Positions 45,901 to 49,300 of a stretch of 64,000 bases of DNA are shown in pieces. Within the stretch, counting starts at the first letter, position 1. Each line of letters opens with the position of its first letter. The notes under the pieces were generated by a model, which saw only the letters and a program-made list of their open reading frames with translations, was not told the origin of the DNA and searched no databases. This DNA is from Pomphorhynchus laevis. Lineage: Eukaryota > Acanthocephala > Palaeacanthocephala > Echinorhynchida > Pomphorhynchidae. A program made the position numbers and the translations under genes. The stretch spans positions 1 through 64,000 of the forward strand of contig WNNJ02003226.1 in assembly GCA_012934845.2 (NCBI GenBank). The letters run 5' to 3'.

Positions 45901-47751
45901 AACAAGATCATCGCAGACGCACTCAGGAAATCCCACATTCCTAGCCGTCTAGAGCTGCTTGGTCTAACAAGATCTGACGGCAAACGATTAAGCAATTCTA
46001 TAAATTGAGGGAGATAACCATATGAATTTACCAAAGCTGGCTTTCTTTTAATATTTAAATCTTGTAATTAACACAATATTATTTTTATCTGCTTGCTAAA
46101 ATAATCTGATTCCTCGTAAAAAATGTATAATATGATTCATTAAATAAATGAATCATATAAATGATTACAATTTTTTTAATGAAACATGACTGTTGTCAAA
46201 TATTACTTCCAAATGTAATTTGCTCTGAACAATACCTATTTGGCATCCACTCAATTTTTAGTATAGCTTCAACGTCGATAGCTGCTGATGGACAGCACAC
46301 TTTCATCAAGTATGAAGGTTCTTCAAATTTCCTTACATCCCAAAGACAAACTTCGTTCTCAAAAGCAATGATAGTAACAACAATCAATTAAATAGTAAGA
46401 ATTTCTGCAAATGCTTTATTTTAATAAAACGTTTTTTTATAAATTTTTTGTAGAAAATTTTATTTTATTTATTATAAATTTCATGTTATTTTCTAATAAA
46501 ATGTTGATAAATTATAAAACATTTATTTTGTGATCGTTAAAAATAAACTAACATAATAGAATTTCATCTGATACATTTTTGTTAAATGATTTTAATAAAA
46601 CTAACGAAAATCACTCTTAAACTATTACACAATATTTTTTCATTTATATGTTCAATTAAATATTATTTTGCTTTAACTCTTTTATTAGTTTTATCCTAAA
46701 TGTATTATCTAAAATGTAAGAAGAAAGTCGTTCATTAAAACTAAATTCCAAAAAAGGGCGGAGTCGAGTGATCGTCTGGCAACATTAAAAGGACTAAAAC
46801 GTGAAACGTAGGTATCTGATGAGGTGTACTTACATGTTGTGTACTGCTGTTTGCGTAAAAAAGGATTAAAGTAGCGTGCAGAAAAAATAGTCATCAAAGT
46901 TTCAAAATGCTTTTTTCAAAATACATTCTTAAATGTAATAAAAATTTATTGATAAAAATGAATATCTAATTAAACTCGATTATTATATCAGTCTTTTATC
47001 ATGATTTGTTTGTGTCAACATTGATAACGCACTATTGACAAAAATAAAGGTTATGTTATAATTCTAATTTAAAAAAAATATTGATTTTTTTACACAATAT
47101 AACATTTGCATGATTAATAAAAATAATGTAATGGTTGCAATACCGAAATATTTTAACGGTTTTAGATTTTAATTATTTAGTTTGAAATCTGGCATTTAGT
47201 AAAACTTTTAAATTTAATGTCGTTTTGATATTAGCCGTACTTAAAGAAAGAACAACAGTAATTTACGGTTAAAAACGATTAAATTGTTAAACATTTTCAT
47301 ATTCTTCTTACATTGCATGTTGTTGTAATATGATAATCGTGATCTGGACGAGTACATAAATTGAAACTATATTTTGACGGGGATGATACCAATGTCGGTT
47401 GACGACCTCAGAAGGTACAGAGAATACATGTTAAGAAAAATAACGAAATTCAAAAATAGATACCTGCTCTAATATCGTATAGCTTGACGCCCTTCTTGTA
47501 GGAAGTCACCGCAAACACTGATCGCTCACAATGAACCCAAGCAAAAGAGTCTATTCTCTCGCCATTACCTTAAAGCAAAACAACCTATTTCTGATAAATA
47601 AACTTTAGAACATGCCTATTTCGTAGAAGGGCATTGTCGACGATCCGTTTGAACGCTTTATGTCACCTGCTGCCTCATCGCTATATGTATTAACTATATC
47701 CCATATATAGACTGACGGTTCGTTCCGAAAACTTGAGAATACCCCAGTGAG
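12797..47751 (-). CDS. MIOS: MIOS homologue (GATOR2 subunit), split gene, partial
   Basis: Host gene recognised from successive exons whose order on the minus strand matches the order of the MIOS protein: WD40 blades at 47.75-46.2 kb, then exons near 33.5, (26.2), 23.0, 16.9, a run of seven between 15.6 and 14.5, and one at 12.98-12.80 kb. MIOS is a WD40 plus alpha-solenoid subunit of GATOR2, which activates TORC1 at the lysosome when amino acids are present. Introns defined between 14.5 and 15.6 kb are mostly 40-odd bases with GT-AG ends and keep the frame. Others are 6-13 kb and filled with transposons. N-terminal and C-terminal (zinc-finger) exons were not found. Exons around 46.4 and 33.5 kb do not join cleanly, so decay or sequence error cannot be excluded. 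Confidence 0.72.
13037..13863 (-). mobile_element. PLE-1 copy 6 (Penelope-like) in a MIOS intron
   Basis: 3' part of PLE-1 on the minus strand: RT end (13390-13852, reading YRKDDIFKFTRN and ending SGKFIWMDNK), then the structured tail (13238-13389) and the terminal CAGCTAACTGAGT motif near 13040. It is truncated at its 5' side and lies wholly inside the 1.5 kb MIOS intron (12978-14523). A second, isolated terminal motif sits at 14344-14362 in the same intron. The same orientation as the gene means the tail would be transcribed in its pre-mRNA. Confidence 0.82.
14524..15595 (-). CDS. MIOS: MIOS exon cluster (seven exons, tiny introns)
   Basis: Exons at 15528-15595, 15383-15473, 15265-15336, 15076-15170, 14752-14936, 14642-14707 and 14524-14596, all with GT donors and AG acceptors and a consistent phase. 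Signature pieces: KYMGIKQSLK (human YAGIKSIVK), IMICGWCHQYD (LQLCGWIKKGT), EDIERVAVVAML (GEWERAAAVALF), AAAALSGVANSS (NVVAMALSGYTD) and IIGFACRFYNDTL (RVAFACKFLSDTQ). One intron is 44 bases (14708-14751), one 45 (14597-14641). Clean splicing across the cluster argues for a gene that was functional recently or still is. Confidence 0.78.
16262..16500. repeat. Perfect inverted repeat with hammerhead-like cores
   Basis: Arms 16266-16368 and 16392-16494, 103 bases each, read as exact reverse complements around a 23-base spacer. Each arm carries GACTG-loop-CAGTC directly followed by GAAATATC, the form of Penelope-like terminal hairpins (stem II, GAAA, mini stem III). The CTGANGA box is replaced by TTGAAAA, so ribozyme activity is unlikely. 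It lies in the MIOS intron between the exons at 16862 and 15595. Confidence 0.75.
16862..16919 (-). CDS. MIOS: MIOS exon (solenoid start)
   Basis: Short exon encoding GFPHCNTDKDVREFWDWIK, with a CATGAACAG acceptor and AAAT/GTAAG donor. It corresponds to the human stretch NEDPQLKSLWYTLHF by position and by the acidic-then-W pattern. The match is short, so the assignment leans on its position between better exons. Confidence 0.5.
17451..17483 (-). ncRNA. Hammerhead-like terminal motif of PLE-2
   Basis: On the minus strand: CTGATGA, one extra T, a GATTCC/GGAATC stem with an AAACT loop, GAAA, then ATTC. The parts and order are those of a type I hammerhead with a one-base-pair stem III (A-AT-T, cleavable C). 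The extra base before stem II is atypical but recurs in the motifs at 25.8 and 34.0 kb, suggesting a shared variant rather than damage. Confidence 0.55.
17734..18411 (-). CDS. PLE-2 RT thumb and GIY-YIG endonuclease
   Basis: 225-codon frame. It starts downstream of the RT catalytic box and contains FLDLLINV (RT motif D/E), LHWFSSHSVRTKLGI (the conserved YxHWxSxH-type thumb phrase of Penelope-like elements) and a linker. The GIY-YIG domain follows at about residues 165-225: GVIYRINC, VYIGQTGR, LKTRVKEH, then AQHALSTGHNIDF. The nuclease nicks DNA for integration. The RT part upstream is in another frame. Confidence 0.82.
   Translation of the reverse strand: MTWPQDNCLSFLDLLINVSDFSTDVFQKPTETDLYLHWFSSHSVRTKLGIFKGFCLRAIRLCSTLYKRNCEFHRLICTFKDLGYPESKLFDILTKVVDIHASIPVVDPDKLSHFLTLPECGWVSKLAKNRVRKFIMESNLPISLIYNERTYKSIRMMTSVKRTNEIKGVIYRINCLDCVLVYIGQTGRVLKTRVKEHRSVLRTTAHSAVAQHALSTGHNIDFDNV
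18629..19063 (-). pseudogene. LINE A4 zinc-knuckle segment
   Basis: 144-codon block with GSSTWLSAR (GASSWL in A1), RREEFYDGLSTRYGW (the FxDAVAARYNW phrase of A2), and a knuckle CVCGEDNSVTHTLSSRLSGK in which the last cysteine of the C-x-C...H-x4-C pattern is serine. IIRHNAIRDLLRNLL follows. The nuclease core is missing. Confidence 0.75.
19076..19990 (-). pseudogene. LINE A4 reverse transcriptase block
   Basis: 304-codon frame: CAGQRCGREYVVRYIR, LLLIDAGNAFNRVNRK (motif A), EGFTQEDPLSIVAF (the usual GDP reads EDP), KKWYTDDMSCVG (active site YTDD instead of YADD) and VLGCPIGSAEYEKS. Substitutions in two conserved motifs, with the frame breaks on either side, indicate an inactive copy. The frame ends shortly after GGMGITYP. 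Confidence 0.8.
20500..21430 (-). mobile_element. PLE-4: Penelope-like remnant with GIY-YIG
   Basis: Minus strand. Near 21360 VYSRYGDDIFISCDN marks the RT catalytic box, then LLDFLDVTLLWK and ETCLNYKRICPH (thumb). 20744-20941 encodes NAIIYSNSRKLKDLI and GGVYRFKCPELSC..YIWYTT, a GIY-YIG-like start, and 20510-20728 the helical C-terminus (FHKEHTKIPSKEEILKA). It is broken in several places. No terminal ribozyme was identified. Confidence 0.65.
21724..22528. repeat. PLE-1-like tail fragments in both orientations
   Basis: Pieces of the PLE-1 tail: a minus-strand piece at 21775-21825, a plus-strand piece near 22015-22160, and a longer plus-strand tail from about 22165 to the terminal CTCAGTTGGCTGAT near 22510. 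Just before them (21724-21745) the phrase GGGTTGCCCGCAAATGGGCC resembles the 3' UTR end of LINE A3 (GGGTTACCAGCAAATGGGCC). No coding sequence. They appear to be old, overlapping insertions. Confidence 0.65.
22266..22303. repeat. Perfect 16-base-arm hairpin in a PLE-1 tail
   Basis: GATTAGAGGTCATCAG at 22266-22281 and its exact complement at 22288-22303, spacer TTCCTC. Both arms are the end of the PLE-1 tail (CTGATGACCTCTAAT), so two tails were joined head to head or the end was copied back on itself. Confidence 0.8.
22853..23008 (-). CDS. MIOS: Probable MIOS exon (link between WD40 and solenoid)
   Basis: Open exon with ATTATTTAG acceptor and ATG/GTGTGA donor. It encodes DICPNTCNMALFDSTKH.. 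and VDEELNFLKFRLSSGYGMQD. The latter fits human MIOS [20 protein letters not shown] in pattern. Its position between the 33.5 and 16.9 kb exons agrees with gene order. Confidence 0.5.
23009..24103. other. Gene-poor AT-rich stretch with one unrecognised small frame
   Basis: A 62-codon plus-strand frame at 23262-23450 (ending RSLDVYIITNNIFRQNISF) is not recognised and has no close neighbour. It may be an exon or chance. The rest is AT-rich with short direct repeats (ATACTATATTCCGTA twice near 23213-23255; TAATTAATCACTTA near 23800-23860). Confidence 0.35.
24104..24775 (+). mobile_element. PLE-1 copy 7, two RT fragments
   Basis: 24104-24352 and 24472-24775 match the RT of PLE-1 (for example NTYDFSTLYTNLDLVDI and LKPLSVYMNKILKVI in the other copies). 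They are separated by about 120 bases and arranged out of order relative to the intact element. The tail is absent. A broken copy. Confidence 0.78.
24776..25680. other. Gene-free AT-rich stretch with short satellite-like repeats
   Basis: No coding signal. Around 25340-25540 there are many loosely repeated ACAATGTAACAA/ACAATAACG units, and around 25550-25640 a 40-base phrase (TACTGTAATTATNTAATTAA) occurs twice. Confidence 0.5.
25681..25902. repeat. Perfect 107-base inverted repeat with hammerhead-like cores
   Basis: Arms 25681-25787 and 25796-25902 read as exact reverse complements around an 8-base spacer. Each arm contains CTGAAGA, one T, GATGCC-AGCTA-GGCATC, GAAA, TATT: the layout of a type I hammerhead with stem II, GAAA box and a minimal stem III. 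This is probably two head-to-head termini of one Penelope-like family. It lies in a MIOS intron. Confidence 0.8.
26189..26322 (-). CDS. Candidate host exon, possibly MIOS
   Basis: 134-base open exon with TTATTTTAG acceptor and TTGTG/GTAATT donor. It encodes LSDKKLCKIACFANSRY..NGVVAYSQKYSKLILDIEM. It sits between putative MIOS exons in the right orientation but its protein is not recognisable to me, so it may belong to MIOS (a fast-evolving blade) or to nothing known. Confidence 0.35.
26690..26763 (+). mobile_element. PLE-1-type element end, split by LINE E1
   Basis: GGTGGATGGATAATAAATAA matches the RT stop and start of the PLE-1 tail. The tail resumes at 29616 after the LINE E1 insertion, with the 12-base ATAAGAATAGGA repeated on both sides. 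The resumed tail (29616-29960) contains AGCTGCTATGTTAGG and AGGGGCC. A diverged, older subfamily of PLE-1. Confidence 0.75.
26764..29615 (+). mobile_element. LINE E1: RTE/BovB-like LINE, near full length, decayed
   Basis: It begins with a GC-richer leader. From about 27090 VVTLNVGTLTDKSREIAADL and RKIDICAIPETKWKG mark an AP-type endonuclease. The RT is recognisable at 28320-28900 (TSWLTKLLQKIVDE, VPED; AFLDLKSAFDRVP near 28625; QGFALSPLLF and LFADDVMM near 28800-28910), followed by VFKYLGSVIS (29075). The end (METKMLRW near 29310, RFGVAPIADKLRESRRRWYG) matches E2. Multiple stops and frame changes. Flanked by ATAAGAATAGGA at 26752-26763 and 29616-29627. Clade assignment is by remembered motif similarity. 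Confidence 0.82.
29616..30139 (+). repeat. Resumed PLE-1-type tail, then gene-free sequence
   Basis: 29616-29790 is the distal half of the tail interrupted by LINE E1, with CATCAGG and GACCTCTAATC near its end. From 29800 the sequence is AT-rich with no coding signal. Confidence 0.6.
30140..32046 (+). mobile_element. PLE-1 copy 1, preceded by a second tail (tandem)
   Basis: A partial older tail (30169-30263, GATAATAAGCAATATGCTTG then GTATTTGGCCCCGCTGATAT) runs directly into the N-terminal coding part of a PLE-1 copy. It continues through a shortened RT to the stop at 31687, the structured tail (31695-31850) and the terminal CAGTTAGCTGATTT at about 32046. Head-to-tail partial dimers are typical for Penelope-like elements. 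The copy is broken, with part of the RT missing. Confidence 0.8.
30248..30949 (+). CDS. PLE-1 N-terminal region with CxC/HxC cluster
   Basis: Open frame of 233 codons in the N-terminal part of PLE-1. Central feature: TECNCKSLSFDKINEHICTQ followed by LRKLLSKGYKYR. A cysteine pair, a spaced H-x-C and a 'KG.KYR' phrase are what I remember from N-terminal parts of the Naiad-type Penelope-like elements of invertebrates. The first 10-15 residues come from the upstream tail, so the true start is unknown. No GIY-YIG domain is seen, neither here nor at the C-terminus. Confidence 0.6.
   Translation: MAPLICFVKEKKLYNRSCIILSCIIDSYCNTKYYNRTINVNNNNRKYTLTKNFINKCIDNINIAGLLNNSKSKETLGSDLSKYIPKIRYKLLPPLGRKICNYNKELKSICNDNIRNIMKTECNCKSLSFDKINEHICTQNLELIKNCELRKLLSKGYKYRLNNNNDNNKIYSSLYNNLNDYFSKLINSESTNISKIKIWKVYIFDKIKNKMKKQTIIKEKIKLIKICIKNLLN
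32107..32400 (+). CDS. NAA20: NAA20 homologue (NatB catalytic subunit), 3' exons only
   Basis: Two exons, 32107-32263 and 32306-32400 (stop at 32398-32400), joined across a 42-base GT-AG intron ending TTTATTTAG. The first gives KKCYYIDLFVRTTNEPAIEL then YKKLGYSIYRR; the splice creates DAF/HMRKPLSKD. This matches human NAA20 FFVDLFVRVSN...YKQLGYSVYRTV...DAYDMRKALSRD. NAA20 acetylates N-termini beginning Met-Asp/Glu/Asn. AATAAA follows at 32464-32469. The exons encoding the N-terminal two thirds are not seen upstream, where PLE-1 copy 1 ends 60 bases away. The gene may be cut by that insertion or be a fragment; it lies in a MIOS intron on the opposite strand. Confidence 0.8.
   Translation, partial: SLRKKCYYIDLFVRTTNEPAIELYKKLGYSIYRRIRNYYTADPMFEKRRDAFRDISYSKIIYIFYLDMRKPLSKDVDRKYLYTDQTVVNEFDLKLSD
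32608..32960 (+). repeat. Solo PLE-1-type tail
   Basis: A complete tail without any coding region: ATTAGAATAAGATACACTAG at its start, GGCCCCGCTGCTTTG and CAGTTCCTCCTGATGACCTC in the middle, and ACTCAGTTATCTGATCTG at the end. About 15-20 percent diverged from the copies attached to RT genes. Some pseudoknot partner bases have changed (GGGGCC reads GGATCC). Confidence 0.75.
33392..33613 (-). CDS. MIOS: Probable MIOS exons (late WD40 region)
   Basis: Two exons, 33561-33613 and 33392-33519, around a 41-base intron (GTAAGT...TTTTTAG). They encode SFAYAIH.. and NGKMLTILINGYLHLLETI, comparable in pattern to human MIOS ASFAWHPT..NRMIVVTPNR. The exact join is one base out of frame unless the T7 run at the first exon's end is one T longer. 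Either a sequencing indel or decay. Confidence 0.4.
33875..34082. repeat. Inverted repeat with hammerhead-like cores
   Basis: Arms of about 73 bases (33875-33947 and 34011-34082) with two or three differences. Each arm holds CTGATGA, one T, GATAGC-AGGA-GCTATC, GAAA, TATA. Inside them a second small palindrome built on AAACGT/ACGTTT is present. Third locus of this head-to-head type; the sequence of the arms differs from the other loci, so it is another Penelope-like family. Confidence 0.75.
34275..35450 (-). mobile_element. PLE-1 copy 2
   Basis: Minus strand: RT C-terminal half (34708-35394), structured tail (34555-34700) and terminal motif CAGCTAACTGAGTCTACGTA at 34347-34366. A second, isolated terminal motif lies at 34279-34300. 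The 5' side is truncated at about 35450. Almost identical to copies 3, 4 and 5 over the coding part, hence young. Confidence 0.82.
34708..35394 (-). CDS. PLE-1 reverse transcriptase, C-terminal half
   Basis: 228-codon open frame. FRQVKGVPMGGNSSPIIADL at about residues 25-44 is RT motif B, and MFRYIDDICVFN at about 72-83 holds the catalytic YIDD. YPESLILNKTN and GVYLDMNIKL follow, as do YRKDDIFKFTRN and IPYNIKYNTLN (thumb). It ends SGKFLWMDNK with no C-terminal GIY-YIG. The YIDD box and VPMGG are typical of Penelope-like RTs. Synthesises cDNA from the element RNA. Confidence 0.82.
   Translation of the reverse strand: MDKIELIESLKILINQNYLKVGTSIFRQVKGVPMGGNSSPIIADLFLSFIEYEFVHNCVKTKSKQYKYMKYMFRYIDDICVFNSNNFYSISEHIYPESLILNKTNINDKEGVYLDMNIKLTLTKTTINLYRKDDIFKFTRNIFLHEHSCIPYNIKYNTLNNEILRIATICNDIGFLQNHLNNLIDTYFKLGYYKNNIKQKIVKYINQHNNIKNKFKLLSGKFLWMDNK
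35560..35860 (-). repeat. Diverged PLE-1-type tail, minus strand
   Basis: Minus-strand tail without coding region. On the plus strand it reads GTCATCAGGAGGAACTTCTA and AGAATAGCAGCAGGGCCAAA. Older than the tails of copies 1-5. Confidence 0.65.
35826..36235 (+). mobile_element. PLE-5 fragment (N-terminal RT)
   Basis: Encodes KFTRLTSGETSKREQQLNST.. and SFLYLLPNINKPTLQFRPVI.., the finger region of a Penelope-like RT (LPK.HKP...RPI). A second copy of the same sequence occurs as 36511-36600 plus 40400-40985, split by LINE B1. The 90-base starts of both copies (35826-35915, 36511-36600) are nearly identical. Confidence 0.65.
36236..36510. other. Unassigned stretch between PLE-5 copies
   Basis: No coding signal. 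A GC-richer piece (about 36285-36375) with a C10 run resembles the end of an unidentified element. Confidence 0.35.
36702..36827 (+). CDS. N-terminal zinc-finger frame of LINE B1
   Basis: Short frame starting MEGAQLGICPHCNRPIALTK and containing a C-x2-C...H-x7-C arrangement (CPHC, FHKSFGVRC). This resembles the single N-terminal zinc finger of R2-type LINEs, which binds the target DNA. The stop soon after the finger separates it from the RT. Confidence 0.5.
37086..37892 (+). pseudogene. LINE B1 RT, N-terminal half
   Basis: 268-codon frame. LHPPGKG and SPGCLGLRAEHLQDM (template-contact region), GGIRPIAAGELLRRVCAKC (motif 1/2) and AKVDVSNAFNS (motif A aspartate) end the frame at a stop. The next frame resumes with VDRQCF (family form FNSVDR). 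Comparable in layout to A1 but clearly a separate family. Confidence 0.78.
38219..39136 (+). pseudogene. LINE B1 RT thumb and zinc knuckle
   Basis: 305-codon frame. Just upstream (37990-38140) GVQQGDPLGPFLFALA and KWYLDDGIIG are read in neighbouring frames, so the active site is YLDD. This frame contains LLGCPIGSQEFV (motif E), DAHVAYLLLRHC, KMGGLCLR, and the knuckle CSRCFRNADAEGFHALTC followed by GMRHNGIRDVV, the same layout as in LINE A. It stops just before the endonuclease. Confidence 0.78.
39087..39959 (+). pseudogene. LINE B1 restriction-like endonuclease
   Basis: 290-codon frame overlapping the previous one in another register. The nuclease phrase reads NIPIYGDPS then LDFAVTH about 10 residues on, and DRKYRAKMIEAG supplies the basic residue. 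The equivalent in B2 is RPIDVLINGDPPRAVDFAVT. FIPAVLECYGGWN and ISIALMRGN follow. The N-terminal 45 codons of the frame are out of register with the family. Confidence 0.72.
40036..40308 (+). CDS. Acidic C-terminal frame of LINE B1
   Basis: A 90-codon frame rich in D, E and S, ending ESSDNEEEEV. It starts in a frame different from the endonuclease and could be its natural continuation or a separate small protein. No counterpart was found in B2 or B3, where this region is missing. Confidence 0.4.
   Translation: MTHDVHTLSDSELTDSLSNANSDNHESDGSFNYETELLTDFCETDQIITPTINKQMIPEKGRLVVRGSVDSDILDDQALSESSDNEEEEV
40400..40985 (+). mobile_element. PLE-5 second copy, distal part
   Basis: Continuation of the copy split by LINE B1: KFTRLTSDETSKQERQLNST.., SFLYLLPNINKPTLQFRPVI, then KSLFTNNPLLPTILLASELL, matching the DVKSLFTNVPL phrase of Penelope-like RTs. 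A broken remnant without catalytic box or tail. Confidence 0.65.
41269..42201 (-). pseudogene. LINE A5 zinc knuckle and restriction-like endonuclease
   Basis: 310-codon open frame: GPSSWLNTHS, FHDALAARYNW, knuckle CQCGDAMSLSHALSC, LPTIRHNEIRDILAT. The nuclease core follows: CPDIVCSGLF, RTFIDVTIFNNQ and KVKYEKRITDIE, with the PD, D and K residues all kept. The frame is intact to the stop at 41269. Only the join to the RT is broken. Confidence 0.82.
42716..43336 (-). pseudogene. LINE A5 reverse transcriptase, palm block
   Basis: 206-codon frame: GITAIEFRRMITLFG, GVRPIEVGDIVRRTI, CTGQRGGIEYAID, ILSKDASNAFNTANRK (motif A) and KGFTQGDPLAMAAF. It stops just before WYADD, which is read in the next register. 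Confidence 0.78.
44545..44800 (+). mobile_element. Penelope-like RT thumb fragment
   Basis: Plus strand reads EVYRKHNIPLLPTYWNTHAH then NYKINAAKAFYGRTANICS and DMLESRDFHI, the YRK...YxHxxSxHP..K....L..RA thumb pattern of Penelope-like elements. Short remnant without other parts. Confidence 0.55.
44801..45144. other. Gene-free AT-rich stretch
   Basis: AT-only runs (44940-45060) and no coding signal. Confidence 0.5.
45145..45330 (-). pseudogene. LINE C fragment: C-terminus of a third RLE LINE
   Basis: GC-rich island. Minus strand reads VAVETLGAVGPSASRSS and RETSK, then LMQRISSE, which fits the C-terminal VAFETLGPIG.SA...GRR......RETSFLFQR phrase I remember from widespread invertebrate RLE LINEs. 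Isolated remnant. Confidence 0.6.
45772..46008 (+). pseudogene. LINE C fragment: zinc knuckle region
   Basis: Plus-strand frame with CICGAKVERQGKQGLSC, SAGRFALHSMVNKIIADAL and GLTRSDGKR, corresponding to the CG..V...G.HGLSC..SAGR..RH..LN.II..L phrase just before the nuclease of the same family as 45145-45330, but in opposite orientation. It ends by running into AT-rich sequence. Confidence 0.65.
46236..46387 (-). CDS. MIOS: MIOS exon (WD40 blade)
   Basis: Encodes VVTIIAFENEVCLWDVRKFEE then ILKIEWMPNR, ending at ATAG/GTATTG. This is close to human MIOS ASFYEGQVAIWDLRKFEKP...VAWCPTR. The upstream acceptor is unclear: the frame runs into a stop shortly before the exon without an AG at the right place. 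Confidence 0.72.
46400..47440. other. Intronic sequence with uncertain exon-like pieces
   Basis: Between two WD40 exons. At 46720-46890 (minus) a GTAAGT/TTTTAG pair around a 40-base intron joins two short open pieces (..RKQQYTT / SLLMLPDDHSTPPFFG) that may be one more exon pair, not recognisable. The rest is AT-rich. Confidence 0.35.
47464..47751 (-). CDS. MIOS: MIOS exons (two WD40 blades)
   Basis: 47616-47751 encodes LTGVFSSFRNEPSVYIWDIV..MPFYEIG. 47464-47568 encodes NGERIDSFAWVHCERSVFA then SYKKGVKLYDIRA. They fit human MIOS RADFSVLIWDICSK..LYELG and [20 protein letters not shown]..IFDLR. The frame-preserving join uses a 47-base intron starting GC rather than GT. Upstream exons would lie beyond PLE-1 copy 3, which starts 170 bases away. 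Confidence 0.7.
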
Positions 47752-47938
47752 CTTAAAAACAATAAGAACGTTTTTCTAATCACTACTATGCGAGATAATC
47801 AGATATTATATTGATATTCACACTTAGATAGGTATTATAAATTGACTGTTTATAGATTTCTTTTATTTAAAAAGTTTAGCTCAAAATAATTATTCATTAA
47901 TCAGCTCGAAATAATAAAATCCTAAAATTAATAAAGAT

Positions 47939-48688
47939 ATGTATAAAGAACTTACTAAATTAAAGGATAACTATATAATAACAACTATTGATAAAGCTAG
48001 TAATAACTTTGTCTTCATATGCAAAAAGCTTTATTATGATATACTAATGAAAGAGGTTAATTCTAATGATTTAAATGTAAATCCAGCATATGAATGTAGT
48101 GAGTTAAGTTTAGAAACAATTATTACAAGTCACTGTTCTATAATGGATAAAAAGGGTATAAAGGTTGAATTAGATAATAAAACTATACCTATATTATATT
48201 GGAATCCAAAATTACATAAAAATCCAATAAAACCTAGGTTCATATGTAGTGCGTTTAAATGTACATTAAAACCACTTTCTGTCTATATGAATAAAATACT
48301 TAAAGTAATTAAAGCACACTTTAAAAAATATTGCAAGGTAATCGAAATTAATACTGGTATAAAACACTATTTCAGTATTAATTCTACAAAAGAATTTTTA
48401 GAACAGACAAAAGGAATAAATTTTCAAAATATAAATACATACGATTTTAGTACGCTTTATACAAATCTAGATTTAGTAGATATTAAAGAAGCGTTAGTAA
48501 AATTAATTAATCTTATATTCGGAAAAAGATATACATATATATGTTATAATAATTATAACGCCTATCTAACAAAAATTAAACCATCAAATAAATATAAATA
48601 TATGGATAAAATTGAATTAATAGAATCCTTAAATATTTTGATAAATCAAAATTATTTAAAAGTAGGACATCTATATTTAGACAAGTAA
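47939..48688 (+). CDS. PLE-1 RT, N-terminal half
   Basis: 249-codon frame. KDNYIITTIDKASNNFVFIC (finger region with the D-K motif typical of Naiad-type RTs), IPILYWNPKLHKNPIKPRFI (RT motif 1, PKLHK...RFI), CTLKPLSVYMNKILKVI, and INTYDFSTLYTNLDLVDI (motif A, catalytic D). The frame leaves the RT just before motif B; the next block continues at 48733. The protein would act in the nucleus on its own RNA. Confidence 0.82.
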   Translation: MYKELTKLKDNYIITTIDKASNNFVFICKKLYYDILMKEVNSNDLNVNPAYECSELSLETIITSHCSIMDKKGIKVELDNKTIPILYWNPKLHKNPIKPRFICSAFKCTLKPLSVYMNKILKVIKAHFKKYCKVIEINTGIKHYFSINSTKEFLEQTKGINFQNINTYDFSTLYTNLDLVDIKEALVKLINLIFGKRYTYICYNNYNAYLTKIKPSNKYKYMDKIELIESLNILINQNYLKVGHLYLDK

Positions 48689-48732
48689 AAGGTGTTCCAA
48701 CGGGTGGTAATAGTAGTCCAATTATAGCTGAC

Positions 48733-49287
48733 TTGTTTTTAAGCTTTATAGAATATGAATTTGTTCATAACTGTGTAAAAACTAAATCTAAACAATATAA
48801 ATATATGAAATATATGTTTCGATACATTGATGATATATGTGTATTTAATTCTAATAATTTTTATTCAATTAGTGAGCACATTTATCCAGAAAGCCTTATT
48901 CTTAACAAAACCAATATTAATGATAAAGAAGGTGTATATCTAGATATGAACATTAAATTAACATTAACTAAAAGTACTATTAATTTATATCGTAAAGATG
49001 ACATATTTAAATTTACAAGAAACATATTTTTGCATGAGCATTCATGCATACCATATAATATAAAATATAATACATTAAATAATGAAATTTTAAGAATTGC
49101 AACAATATGTAATGATATTGACTTTCTTAAAAATCATTTAAATAATTTAATAGATACATATTTTAAACTAGGTTACTATAAAAATAACATCAAGCAGAAA
49201 ATAGTAAAATATATAAATCAACACAATAATATAAAGAATAAATTTAAACTCTTAAGTGGCAAATTTTTATGGATGAATAATAAATAA
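48733..49287 (+). CDS. PLE-1 RT, C-terminal half
   Basis: 184-codon frame starting in the RT palm (LSFIEYEFVHNC) with MFRYIDDICVFN (catalytic YIDD), YPESLILNKTN, GVYLDMNIKL and the thumb, ending SGKFLWMNNK. Nearly identical to 34708-35394. Confidence 0.82.
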   Translation: MFLSFIEYEFVHNCVKTKSKQYKYMKYMFRYIDDICVFNSNNFYSISEHIYPESLILNKTNINDKEGVYLDMNIKLTLTKSTINLYRKDDIFKFTRNIFLHEHSCIPYNIKYNTLNNEILRIATICNDIDFLKNHLNNLIDTYFKLGYYKNNIKQKIVKYINQHNNIKNKFKLLSGKFLWMNNK

Positions 49288-49300
49288 TATACTTTGCATT

